Assembly: GCA_025935475.1 (NCBI GenBank)
Contig: JAICVE010000064.1
Span: 1 to 10,796, forward strand
Length of the DNA stretch: 10,796 nt
Origin: Nitrospira sp.
GTDB lineage: Bacteria > Nitrospirota > Nitrospiria > Nitrospirales > Nitrospiraceae
Reading direction: 5' to 3'
Part shown: positions 1 through 5,403 of the stretch, one piece after another
Numbering within the stretch: position 1 is the stretch's first letter
How the letters are laid out: the number at the start of each line of letters is the position of its first letter
Notes under the pieces: model-generated
What the model was told of the DNA's origin: nothing
The model's input: the letters and a program-made list of their open reading frames with translations, nothing else
Database searches by the model: none
Program-made: the position numbers and the translations under genes

Positions 1-60
1 CCGCCACCGACGGGCCTTGAGCCGCTGCACCAGATCCGCAAGTGAGCCCACAATGTCCAA
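1..60 (-). CDS. possible 5' part of an unidentified gene, cut by window edge
   Basis: Reading leftward on the minus strand, a TTG codon at 60-58 opens a frame that stays open to the window edge and would read MDIVGSLADLVQRLKARRWR. An AGGAG Shine-Dalgarno-like sequence lies 8 bases before this TTG, which is what favours it; a GTG at 51-49 in the same frame is an alternative start without a good ribosome binding site. The frame begins 38 bases after the nucleotidyltransferase stop, so it could be the third gene of that minus-strand operon. Only 20 codons are visible and I do not recognise a family. The call rests on the ribosome binding site and the helical, charged composition alone, and it could be chance. 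Confidence 0.35.
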   Translation of the reverse strand, partial: MDIVGSLADLVQRLKARRWR

Positions 61-98
61 GAGAGTTTCTCCTCGTCCGTCGGTTTAGTAAGCGGCGT

Positions 99-884
99 TC
101 AATCGATGCGCGCAGGATTCGGCACATCCTTGAACAGCACATTGACCATGTCCCGACCGCAGTTCAGCCGTTCTGGCAGCGTCGTCGCGACGAGGAAGTG
201 CGCTGCGAGCTCACCCAGCGCGGCGTCACGCGACGCGATGAATCGAGGCACGTCGACCGGCGCGGTCAGCCACAATCCGCGCAGCCGGAAGAATGCGTTG
301 ACGAACTCCTCGAAAAAAGTCATCAACAGATACTGAGCCGTCGCCGGCTTGTCCGCCACGTCCTGCGCCTTGCCAAGCCAATGAAAACACGCGGCCTTGA
401 GGCGGATCTGTTCGTTCATGTTGGCGAGCGAAGGCCCCTGACGAAAACGGTGGCTGGCGCGTTCAATGAGCTTCGCGCCGATCGCGTCATGGTCGTGAAG
501 GATGCGTGCCTTGCGAAGGAGAGCGGGCAGTCGCGCCGAATAGGACAGTTCTTCTTCCACGTCTTTATGACCCCAATACCGGATGTCGGCCAGGCGATCG
601 GCCACACGGACGATTTCATGAGCATCGGCCTGGCCTTTCACCAGCACCACCAGATCAACATCACTGTGGGTCGTCACCGCCCGCCGCGCGCCTGAGCCCA
701 CCAATAACACGCTCACGAGATCGCCACCCCGGCGTCCTTTTGCGTGGCGCAGGGCGAGAGTGACGATCTCTTCGTACGCCGGTTCGTTCGGCGGCTCCGG
801 CGGCTCGAGCGGCTCCGGCACGGGAGCCAGCTCAGATTGCAATTCTTCTTTCGTCGGGAGGGTAGGGGTGCCGTCGCCATTCAT
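99..884 (-). CDS. nucleotidyltransferase-fold (NTase) protein with C-terminal helical domain
   Basis: This 261-residue protein carries a minimal nucleotidyltransferase signature: VLLVGSGARRAVTTHSDVDL (residues 59-78) matches the GS...SDxD pattern of the DNA polymerase beta-like superfamily, with Asp75 and Asp77 as the expected metal ligands. Such enzymes transfer an NMP group to a protein, RNA or small molecule; the substrate cannot be told here. Residues about 21-35 are a Pro/Glu-rich stretch, and residues about 150-250 are predicted helical, as in NTase-HEPN or kanamycin-nucleotidyltransferase-type proteins. The frame stays open for 51 codons further upstream, but I chose the ATG at 884 because it overlaps the stop of the preceding gene as ATGA, which suggests translational coupling. 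It is probably cotranscribed with the 81-residue gene. The NTase fold call is fairly secure. Any resistance, toxin-antitoxin or signalling role is inference only. Confidence 0.8.
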   Translation of the reverse strand: MNGDGTPTLPTKEELQSELAPVPEPLEPPEPPNEPAYEEIVTLALRHAKGRRGGDLVSVLLVGSGARRAVTTHSDVDLVVLVKGQADAHEIVRVADRLADIRYWGHKDVEEELSYSARLPALLRKARILHDHDAIGAKLIERASHRFRQGPSLANMNEQIRLKAACFHWLGKAQDVADKPATAQYLLMTFFEEFVNAFFRLRGLWLTAPVDVPRFIASRDAALGELAAHFLVATTLPERLNCGRDMVNVLFKDVPNPARID

Positions 885-1126
885 GCTGACATTCCTTGCG
901 CCGATTGAATTTGCACCGGGAGCGATTCCAACCATTCTTCGAACGGGCGGTCGGCATCGACGATGATCTCCAATTTCCCGTTGGGGAGTCGTCCGACCCG
1001 TCCGGGCCGCTCGGGAGACAGTGGAATTTCCACCCACTCGCGGTTGAGACCGAGCGAGTCGGTCAGTTCCAAGATGCGGCTGATCTGTGCGAACGACACA
1101 ACATCCATCGGCTTGCCCGTCATCAT
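881..1126 (-). CDS. small hypothetical protein (81 aa) coupled to the NTase gene
   Basis: This is an 81-residue soluble protein with no signal peptide or membrane segment. I do not recognise its family. Its composition looks genuinely coding: a hydrophobic/charged N-terminal half resembling a helix (FAQISRILELTDSLGL), then a basic Gly-rich turn (GRVGRLPNGKLEIIVDADRP), which reads like two beta strands, then an amphipathic EEWLESL helix. The stop codon overlaps the ATG of the NTase gene by 4 bases (ATGA), so the two are probably translated as a pair. Start codons at 1126 and 1123 (ATGATG) are equally possible. No Shine-Dalgarno is visible, but a TGCTAGAAT extended -10 element would place the transcript start at or near 1126, making the message leaderless. 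A partner or cofactor role for the NTase is inferred from the coupling only. Confidence 0.7.
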   Translation of the reverse strand: MMTGKPMDVVSFAQISRILELTDSLGLNREWVEIPLSPERPGRVGRLPNGKLEIIVDADRPFEEWLESLPVQIQSAQGMSA

Positions 1127-1132
1127 GTTCGC

Positions 1133-1141
1133 ATTCTAGCA
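1133..1141 (-). promoter_or_regulatory. candidate extended -10 promoter for the 81-aa/NTase pair
   Basis: On the minus strand the sequence TGCTAGAAT (TGn plus TAGAAT, 5 of 6 to TATAAT) ends 7 bases before the ATG at 1126, so transcription would begin at about the start codon. No -35 match is found at 16-18 bases. The T of the TG motif is the terminal base of the adjacent half repeat. This is a pattern match only. Confidence 0.4.
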
Positions 1142-1166
1142 GGATGTTTGAAAAGTCCGCCAGCGT
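1141..1166. repeat. solo half-copy of the palindromic intergenic repeat
   Basis: The sequence AGGATGTTTGAAAAGTCCGC followed by CAGCGT resembles the left arm of the full palindromic element at 5256-5376 (AGGATGTTGAAAACGCCCGC), with one extra T and a few substitutions. No matching right arm is present before the threonine aldolase stop at 1194, so this is a single arm. It fills most of the 67-base gap between the two minus-strand genes. Confidence 0.6.
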
Positions 1167-1193
1167 GGAAATACGACATGGATGGGAAACGAG

Positions 1194-2240
1194 TCAGCGC
1201 AGGACACGGGCGAACGCCTCGACCGCGACGTCGATCTGCTTGGTCGATACATCGAGGTGTGTAACGGCCCGGAAGCTGGTGACACCGATCGCATTGATCA
1301 ACACGCCTTCCTGCTTCAGTGCGGCGACGATGGCAGACGCGGAGAGCCGGTTGCCGACGACGTCGAAGATCACGATGTTCGTGTCGACGTGTTGGGGGTT
1401 GATCGAGATCGCAGGAATCTGCTGCAGCTTACGGGCGAGCCGCTTGGCGTTTTCGTGATCGTCTTTCAGGCGTCCCACATGATGCTCCAGCGCATAGATG
1501 CCGGCGGCGGCGAGAATGCCCGCCTGCCGCATGGCACCGCCATACATTCGCCGGAACCGTCTGGCCCGGTCCATCATCGCGGGATCGTTGGTCAATAACA
1601 GCGAACCCGCCGGCGCTCCGAGACCCTTCGAGAGGCAGACGGACACCGTTTCGAAATGCTGTGCGTAGGCGGCGGGCGGCAGGGTGGTGGCGGCCACGGC
1701 ATTGAAGAGTCTGGCCCCGTCGAGATGCATCGGCACACCGTGCGCCGATGCCACGGCGCGGATGCGTTCGATGGTGGAGAGGGGATAGATGGTGCCGCCT
1801 CCGGCATTATGCGTATTTTCGAGACAGATGAGCGCGGTTTGGATGCTATGCGGATCTTTTGGCCGGATGGCCGCTTCCACCTGCTCCGGCTGCATGATGC
1901 CGCGGTCTCCGGCCACCCAGTGGAGTTGTACGCCGGCGAGGGCCCCGGCTGCCCCCTGCTCATAGCGAACGATGTGCGCCTTGGTTTCGGCGATGACTTC
2001 CTGCCCCGGCTGCGCGTGGCTGCGGATCGCCAGCTGATTGGCCATCGTTCCGGATGGGACGAACAAGGCGGCCTTCTTGCCGAGGAGCCCCGCCACCATC
2101 TCTTGGAGCCGATTGACGGTGGGGTCTTCGCCGTACACGTCGTCGCCGACTTCGGCGCGCGCCATCGCCTCGCGCATGGCTTCGGTCGGCTTCGTCACGG
2201 TATCGCTGCGCAGATCGATAATTCGCATATCTGGTTGCAT
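1194..2240 (-). CDS. ltaE: low-specificity L-threonine aldolase
   Basis: This is a PLP-dependent fold-type I enzyme that cleaves L-threonine or allo-threonine to glycine and acetaldehyde in the cytosol. The diagnostic N-terminus IDLRSDTVTKPT is present, followed by GDDVYGEDPTVNRLQ, LFVPSGTMANQLA (the PLP phosphate-binding loop) and ENTHNAGGG. The cofactor-contacting MHLDGARLFNA and the PLP lysine motif SVCLSKGLGAPAGS (Lys205 with the start used here) follow, and RAVTHLDVS lies near the C-terminus. Length (348 aa) is normal and no key residue is missing. The frame begins at 2270, but those extra residues are not part of the family pattern; ATG at 2240 (MQPDMRIIDL) or ATG at 2228 (MRIIDLRSD) are both plausible and neither has a clear ribosome binding site. 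It is transcribed away from the carrier gene across a repeat-rich gap. The gene upstream of its promoter is divergent, so it is probably the first gene of the minus-strand block. Confidence 0.93.
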   Translation of the reverse strand: MQPDMRIIDLRSDTVTKPTEAMREAMARAEVGDDVYGEDPTVNRLQEMVAGLLGKKAALFVPSGTMANQLAIRSHAQPGQEVIAETKAHIVRYEQGAAGALAGVQLHWVAGDRGIMQPEQVEAAIRPKDPHSIQTALICLENTHNAGGGTIYPLSTIERIRAVASAHGVPMHLDGARLFNAVAATTLPPAAYAQHFETVSVCLSKGLGAPAGSLLLTNDPAMMDRARRFRRMYGGAMRQAGILAAAGIYALEHHVGRLKDDHENAKRLARKLQQIPAISINPQHVDTNIVIFDVVGNRLSASAIVAALKQEGVLINAIGVTSFRAVTHLDVSTKQIDVAVEAFARVLR

Positions 2241-2300
2241 ACCATAACGAGGTGGACCGAAAAAGTCCAAGTTGGGTAGAGCGCACGTTTCGACGTGCGC

Positions 2301-2322
2301 GGGGTGGGTGGGTGAGAAGGGG
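2301..2322 (+). other. G-quadruplex candidate 1
   Basis: Four G-runs (GGGG at 2301, GGG at 2306, GGG at 2310, GGGG at 2319) are separated by loops of 1, 1 and 6 bases. This fits the standard G3+N1-7 pattern on the plus strand. Confidence 0.5.
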
Positions 2323-2363
2323 TAAAGCGCACGTCCCGGGTGAGCGATTGCGAAGCAATCGGC

Positions 2364-2378
2364 GGGCGGGTGGGTGGG
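2364..2378 (+). other. G-quadruplex candidate 2 (all loops 1 base)
   Basis: The sequence GGGCGGGTGGGTGGG has four G3 runs with single-base loops, the arrangement known to form the most stable parallel quadruplexes. It lies directly after the hairpin at 2345-2361, in the presumed upstream region of the plus-strand carrier gene. Confidence 0.6.
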
Positions 2379-2491
2379 TGAAAAAGGCTAAACGATTGCA
2401 AAGCAATCGGTGGATCGGGCGGGTGAAAACGATGCGCAGGGCTGGGCGGGTGAGATCCCGGCCGCGAGTTTTTGCTTGCGAAGGCCGACAA

Positions 2492-2522
2492 GGCCGGTCA
2501 GGATGCCGCGCCATGACCGGCC
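2492..2522 (+). promoter_or_regulatory. inverted repeat enclosing the carrier gene's ribosome binding site and start
   Basis: GGCCGGTCA (2492-2500) and TGACCGGCC (2514-2522) are a perfect 9-bp inverted repeat with a 13-base loop. The AGGA ribosome binding element (2500-2503) and the ATG at 2513-2515 fall at the loop edges, so in mRNA the stem would hide the start. CCGGCC at 2458-2463 and GGCC at 2483-2486 could pair with the left arm instead and release it. Regulation is inferred from structure only. Confidence 0.45.
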
Positions 2523-3805
2523 ATCACACGATGATACAGTCGCTCACCGGCGCGGACCTTAAAGAAGTCCGGCCGCTCTGTTGGTCCTTTTTGTATTTTT
2601 TTAGCCTGCTGTGCGGCTACTACATCCTTCGTCCCGTGCGCGATGAAATGGCGATCGAGGGAGGGGTCCAGCATCTTCCATGGATGATGACGGCGACGTT
2701 CGCGACGATGCTCGTGGCGACGCCGCTCTTCGGGTATGTGTCGGCACGCGTTTCGCGCGAGCGGTTGCTGCTCACGGTGTATGCGTTTTTCGCAAGTCAT
2801 CTCGTCGGATTTTTTCTGCTGATGTCCATCCATGTCGCCCCGCAGTGGATCGCGCGCGTGTTCTTTGTCTGGCTGTCGGTGTTCAACTTGTTCGTCGTCT
2901 CTGTGTTTTGGAGTTTTATGGCCGATATTTTCCGGCCCGAGCAGGGGACGAGGCTCTTCAGCATCATTGCCGCCGGTGGCAGCACAGGCGCCATGGTGGG
3001 ACCGCTGGTGACCACCGGCTTGACATATGTTGTGCCGATTCCGGCGTTGATGCTGGTGTCGGCTGCGCTGCTCGGCCTGTGCTGGTTCTGCATCCGGGCC
3101 CTCGACCAATGGTCGAACGAGCAGCCTGGACATGCGAGAGCGCATGTGATGGAACGTCGAGGGCAGGCGATCGGCGGCAGTATGTGGGCCGGCATGCGGC
3201 TGGCGTTGTCCTCACGCTATCTGTTGGGCATCTGTGCGTATCTCTTCCTTCTGACGACCACGGCGACTTTCCTCTACCTGGAGCAAACCAGGCTCGTGGG
3301 CGAACAAGTCGCATCTGCTCAGGGTCGCACCAGGCTGTTCGCCGTGATGGATCTTGCCGTGAACGTGTTGACGTTCCTGGCACAGCTGTTCGTGACCGGA
3401 CCCATGATCAGCCGGTTCGGGTTGGCATCGGCGCTGGTCCTCCTGCCCGCCGCGAGCGTCGTGGGATTTGCGGTTATTGGAGCGATGCCGATCTTAGTGT
3501 CGTTCATCCTCTTTACGATCGTACGGCGCGTGGGCGAGTATGCCATCGCGAAGCCCGCTCGAGAGGTGCTCTTTACCGTCCTCAACCGCGAAGAAAAGTA
3601 CAAAGCCAAAAACTTCATTGACACAGCGGTCTCGCGTGGGGGCGATGCCGCCACGGGATGGATCGTCAATGCAGTGAAGGCGATTGGGATCGCTGCGATG
3701 CAGATGACCTGGGCGTTGATCCCGGTGGCTTTTGTGTGGGGTTGGCTCGGGTGGTGGCTCGCCAGGCAGGAGGAACGAAAACGCGTGGAACAGGCGCAGG
3801 CCTGA
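2513..3805 (+). CDS. MFS-superfamily carrier of the Npt/TLC (ATP:ADP-antiporter-like) group
   Basis: This is a 430-residue polytopic inner-membrane protein with about 11-12 hydrophobic segments. Near the N-terminus it has the GYYILRPVRDEM motif (residues 35-46), and near the C-terminus REVLFTVLNREEKYKAKNFI then DTAVSRGGDAATGW, both typical of the NTP/NDP-exchange (TLC) relatives within the major facilitator superfamily. In intracellular parasites such proteins swap ATP for ADP. In free-living bacteria the homologues are common and their substrate is generally unknown, so I do not assign one. The frame extends upstream to 2252 through the repeat array, giving low-complexity Arg/Gly-rich sequence that I reject. 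ATG at 2513 has AGGA 9 bases upstream; ATG at 2531 has no ribosome binding site. The C-terminus is a short basic tail (RQEERKRVEQ). The next gene has its own promoter, so an operon with proA is not required. Confidence 0.8.
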   Translation: MTGHHTMIQSLTGADLKEVRPLCWSFLYFFSLLCGYYILRPVRDEMAIEGGVQHLPWMMTATFATMLVATPLFGYVSARVSRERLLLTVYAFFASHLVGFFLLMSIHVAPQWIARVFFVWLSVFNLFVVSVFWSFMADIFRPEQGTRLFSIIAAGGSTGAMVGPLVTTGLTYVVPIPALMLVSAALLGLCWFCIRALDQWSNEQPGHARAHVMERRGQAIGGSMWAGMRLALSSRYLLGICAYLFLLTTTATFLYLEQTRLVGEQVASAQGRTRLFAVMDLAVNVLTFLAQLFVTGPMISRFGLASALVLLPAASVVGFAVIGAMPILVSFILFTIVRRVGEYAIAKPAREVLFTVLNREEKYKAKNFIDTAVSRGGDAATGWIVNAVKAIGIAAMQMTWALIPVAFVWGWLGWWLARQEERKRVEQAQA

Positions 3806-3810
3806 GGCAG

Positions 3811-3840
3811 TTTACTGTCCGAAAAATGTCGTGCTATAGT
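3811..3840 (+). promoter_or_regulatory. candidate sigma-70 extended -10 promoter for the ProA-like gene
   Basis: TTTACT (3811-3816, 4 of 6 to TTGACA) is separated by 18 bases from TATAGT (3835-3840, 5 of 6 to TATAAT). TG at 3832-3833 supplies an extended -10. The predicted start is near 3847, giving a leader of roughly 43 bases that contains the tandem 15-bp repeat. It begins 5 bases after the carrier stop codon. Confidence 0.65.
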
Positions 3841-3852
3841 CCGACTCCCATT

Positions 3853-3882
3853 TAGGCTAAAAATTGATAGGCTAAAAATTGA
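3853..3882 (+). repeat. perfect 15-bp tandem duplication in the proA leader
   Basis: TAGGCTAAAAATTGA occurs at 3853-3867 and again at 3868-3882 with no gap and no mismatch. The unit is AT-rich in a GC-rich region. It lies between the predicted transcription start and the start codon, and the end of the second copy runs into the Shine-Dalgarno GAGGTGA. It may be a slippage duplication or a repeated regulator/RNA-binding site. Confidence 0.9.
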
Positions 3883-3887
3883 GGTGA
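3881..3887 (+). promoter_or_regulatory. Shine-Dalgarno deciding the ProA-like start at 3890
   Basis: GAGGTGA matches the anti-Shine-Dalgarno complement well and sits just before ATG 3890. It overlaps the in-frame GTG at 3884, so that earlier GTG cannot be the start served by this site. Confidence 0.75.
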
Positions 3888-3889
3888 GA

Positions 3890-5254
3890 ATGCCTGAAGT
3901 ACCGATTAAGCTTTATCTCGATAAGATATTGAAAACATGTAGAAGTCATGCATCCAGTCTTGGGCTGATTCCTGGACCAGTCAAGGACCGGGTTTTGCGT
4001 GCGATGGCGGATCGCCTTACCCGCGACGAGGAGGCGATCCTCGCGGCGAACGAAAAGGATGTCGACGCTCTGGGAAAATCGTTCGGAACCGAACTCAACA
4101 AGGACAGGCTCAAAGCCGCCGTCTCACGGGTGCGCATGGTGGCGGAAGACGTCAAGGAGATGGCGGAGCGACTCCGGATTATCGCCGACCAGCCGGACCC
4201 GGTGGGCGCGGTAACCGGCCGATGGGAACGGCCGGACGGCCTTGTCGTCTCCCGCGTGCGGGTGCCCATCGGTGTGATCGGAATTATCTCCGAGTTAAAG
4301 CCCCTGGTCACGGTGGAGTCCATCGCCCTCTGCTTCAAATCTGGCAACCTGAGCGTCTTCCGCGGATCACCCGATTGGGCTCTGACCCACGAGGTCATCG
4401 GAAAAGGCTTACGGGAGGCGGCGCAAGAGGAGGGGATTCCCGATGGTGCGTGGGTGTTGGTCGACCGTCCAGAGAAAGACGTCGCGCTCGAGCTGATCCG
4501 AGCTGGGAAGGCGCTCGACGCGATCATCCCACGAGGCGGGGCAGGCTTACGCAAGGCCGTGGTCGACGGAGCCAGGATGCCCGTTCTTTGTCACGAAGGC
4601 GGGCTCACGCATTTGTATGTGGATGCGGACGTCGATTTGCCGTTGGTGCAGAATGTCGTCATCAATTCAAAAGTGCAGCTGCCGGCGGCAACCAACGCCT
4701 TGGACACGCTCCTCGTGCAGCAAGGGGTGGCCAGACACTTTCTGGCCGCCTTGATCAACCGGCTGCTGGTCGAATTCAAAGTCGACGTGCGGGGCTGTCC
4801 AAAGACACTGGCGCTTATGGGGCAAATGCCCATCAGCGGGCATACCTCCATCGTTCCCGCGACCGATGACGACTATAACCGACAGTTCCAGTCGCCCACC
4901 CTGTCCGTGAAAATGGTGGTCGATATGGACGAAGCCTTGGCGCACATCGCGGGACACGGGCCCTGCATGACCGCGGTGATCGCCACGTCGAGCTATGCGT
5001 CCGCTTTACGGTTCACGCGCGAAGTGGACGCGGGCGCCGTATTGGTCAACGCCTCTTCCCGCCTTCACGACGCGGAGGGATTCGGATTCGGCAGCGATAT
5101 CGGATTGAGCAGTGCGCGGCTTCATGCCAAGGGTCCGATCGGATTGGAGCAGCTCACGTGTGAGAAATACGTCGTATTCGGGAACGGGCAGTTGCGGTTG
5201 CCGCACCCGGTGCCTGAAACCTATTTTGATGCCATTATGCTCAAGCGCCCGTGA
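3890..5254 (+). CDS. ProA-family protein (gamma-glutamyl phosphate reductase-like) lacking the catalytic cysteine
   Basis: This 454-residue protein aligns over its whole length with glutamate-5-semialdehyde dehydrogenase, the NADPH enzyme of proline synthesis. Landmarks are VRVPIGVIGIISELKPLVTV (cofactor domain), ALCFKSGN, IIPRGGAGLRKAVV, HLYVDADVDLPL, LSVKMVVDMDEALAHI, AVLVNASSRL and LHAKGPIGLEQLT...YVVFGNGQLR. The catalytic segment is different: E. coli ProA reads KTQRPSTCNTVETLLV, whereas here it is KVQLPAATNALDTLLV. The nucleophilic Cys is therefore Thr268 (ACC at 4691-4693). ESRPNVT-type and HSDA-type motifs are also altered (ELKPLVT, CMTAV). It is about 35 residues longer than usual ProA. 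No proB is adjacent. I infer a paralogue with changed or lost reductase activity rather than the housekeeping enzyme. The reading frame is intact with its own promoter and good ribosome binding site, so it is not a decayed pseudogene. Confidence 0.85.
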   Translation: MPEVPIKLYLDKILKTCRSHASSLGLIPGPVKDRVLRAMADRLTRDEEAILAANEKDVDALGKSFGTELNKDRLKAAVSRVRMVAEDVKEMAERLRIIADQPDPVGAVTGRWERPDGLVVSRVRVPIGVIGIISELKPLVTVESIALCFKSGNLSVFRGSPDWALTHEVIGKGLREAAQEEGIPDGAWVLVDRPEKDVALELIRAGKALDAIIPRGGAGLRKAVVDGARMPVLCHEGGLTHLYVDADVDLPLVQNVVINSKVQLPAATNALDTLLVQQGVARHFLAALINRLLVEFKVDVRGCPKTLALMGQMPISGHTSIVPATDDDYNRQFQSPTLSVKMVVDMDEALAHIAGHGPCMTAVIATSSYASALRFTREVDAGAVLVNASSRLHDAEGFGFGSDIGLSSARLHAKGPIGLEQLTCEKYVVFGNGQLRLPHPVPETYFDAIMLKRP

Positions 5255-5255
5255 G

Positions 5256-5376
5256 AGGATGTTGAAAACGCCCGCCCGCGTCGTTCTCACATCGTTCGGA
5301 TCCTCGACGTACCACGAATCGTACGCCTCGGCCCCTCACTCGCTGCGGCCTAGCGGGCAGGCGTTTTGAACATCCT
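5256..5376. repeat. 121-bp near-palindromic intergenic repeat (REP/MITE-like)
   Basis: Left arm AGGATGTTGAAAACGCCCGC plus CCGC (5256-5279) matches the reverse complement of the right arm (5353-5376) at 22 of 24 positions. The interior is also self-complementary in part, ending in CGTAC (5308-5312) and GTACG (5321-5325) around an 8-base loop, so the whole element can fold into a long hairpin. It starts 2 bases after the ProA-like stop and ends 27 bases before the methyltransferase start, where it may end transcription or stabilise the upstream mRNA 3' end. It has no gene and no obvious target-site duplication. I recall similar elements in Nitrospira genomes but could not check. Confidence 0.85.
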
Positions 5377-5403
5377 TCGCACTTGATCCTGCTCAGAGGC
5401 ATT

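Larger units (their letters stand above)
2274..2453. repeat. tandem hairpin plus G-run repeat array in the divergent intergenic region
   Basis: The gap between threonine aldolase and the carrier gene holds degenerate repeats of the form [GGsTAAA-like][short hairpin][GGG runs][GGGTGA]. The hairpins are: 2281-2300, an 8-bp stem GCGCACGT/ACGTGCGC with TTCG loop; 2345-2361, CGATTGC-GAA-GCAATCG; and 2393-2409, CGATTGC-AAA-GCAATCG. A lone left arm GCGCACGT sits at 2327-2334. GGGTGA occurs five times, starting at 2310, 2338, 2376, 2421 and 2448. Reading frames through the array give only low-complexity peptides, so I treat it as noncoding. Function is unknown. Confidence 0.75.

Noticed and set aside
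42..695. 217-codon open frame on the plus strand
   Set aside because: It is antisense to the nucleotidyltransferase gene, is Arg/His-rich without a family motif, and has no ribosome binding site. The minus-strand frame has the SDxD motif and the coupled start.
885..1037. Upstream extension of the nucleotidyltransferase frame
   Set aside because: It overlaps the 81-aa gene out of frame and encodes Arg/Pro-rich sequence. The ATGA junction gives a better start.
2281..2300. Intrinsic terminator
   Set aside because: The hairpin is strong but has no T-run on either side in either direction, and both flanking genes read away from it.
2281..2409. Possible CRISPR array
   Set aside because: The hairpin units differ in stem sequence and spacing, there are no uniform spacers, and no cas gene is present.
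2252..2512. N-terminal extension of the carrier frame through the repeat array
   Set aside because: The translated repeats are Arg/Gly/Trp-rich and unlike any carrier N-terminus. The ribosome binding site lies at 2500.
3890..5254. ProA-like gene as a decaying pseudogene
   Set aside because: There are no stops or frameshifts, the conserved blocks outside the active site are intact, and the expression signals are good.
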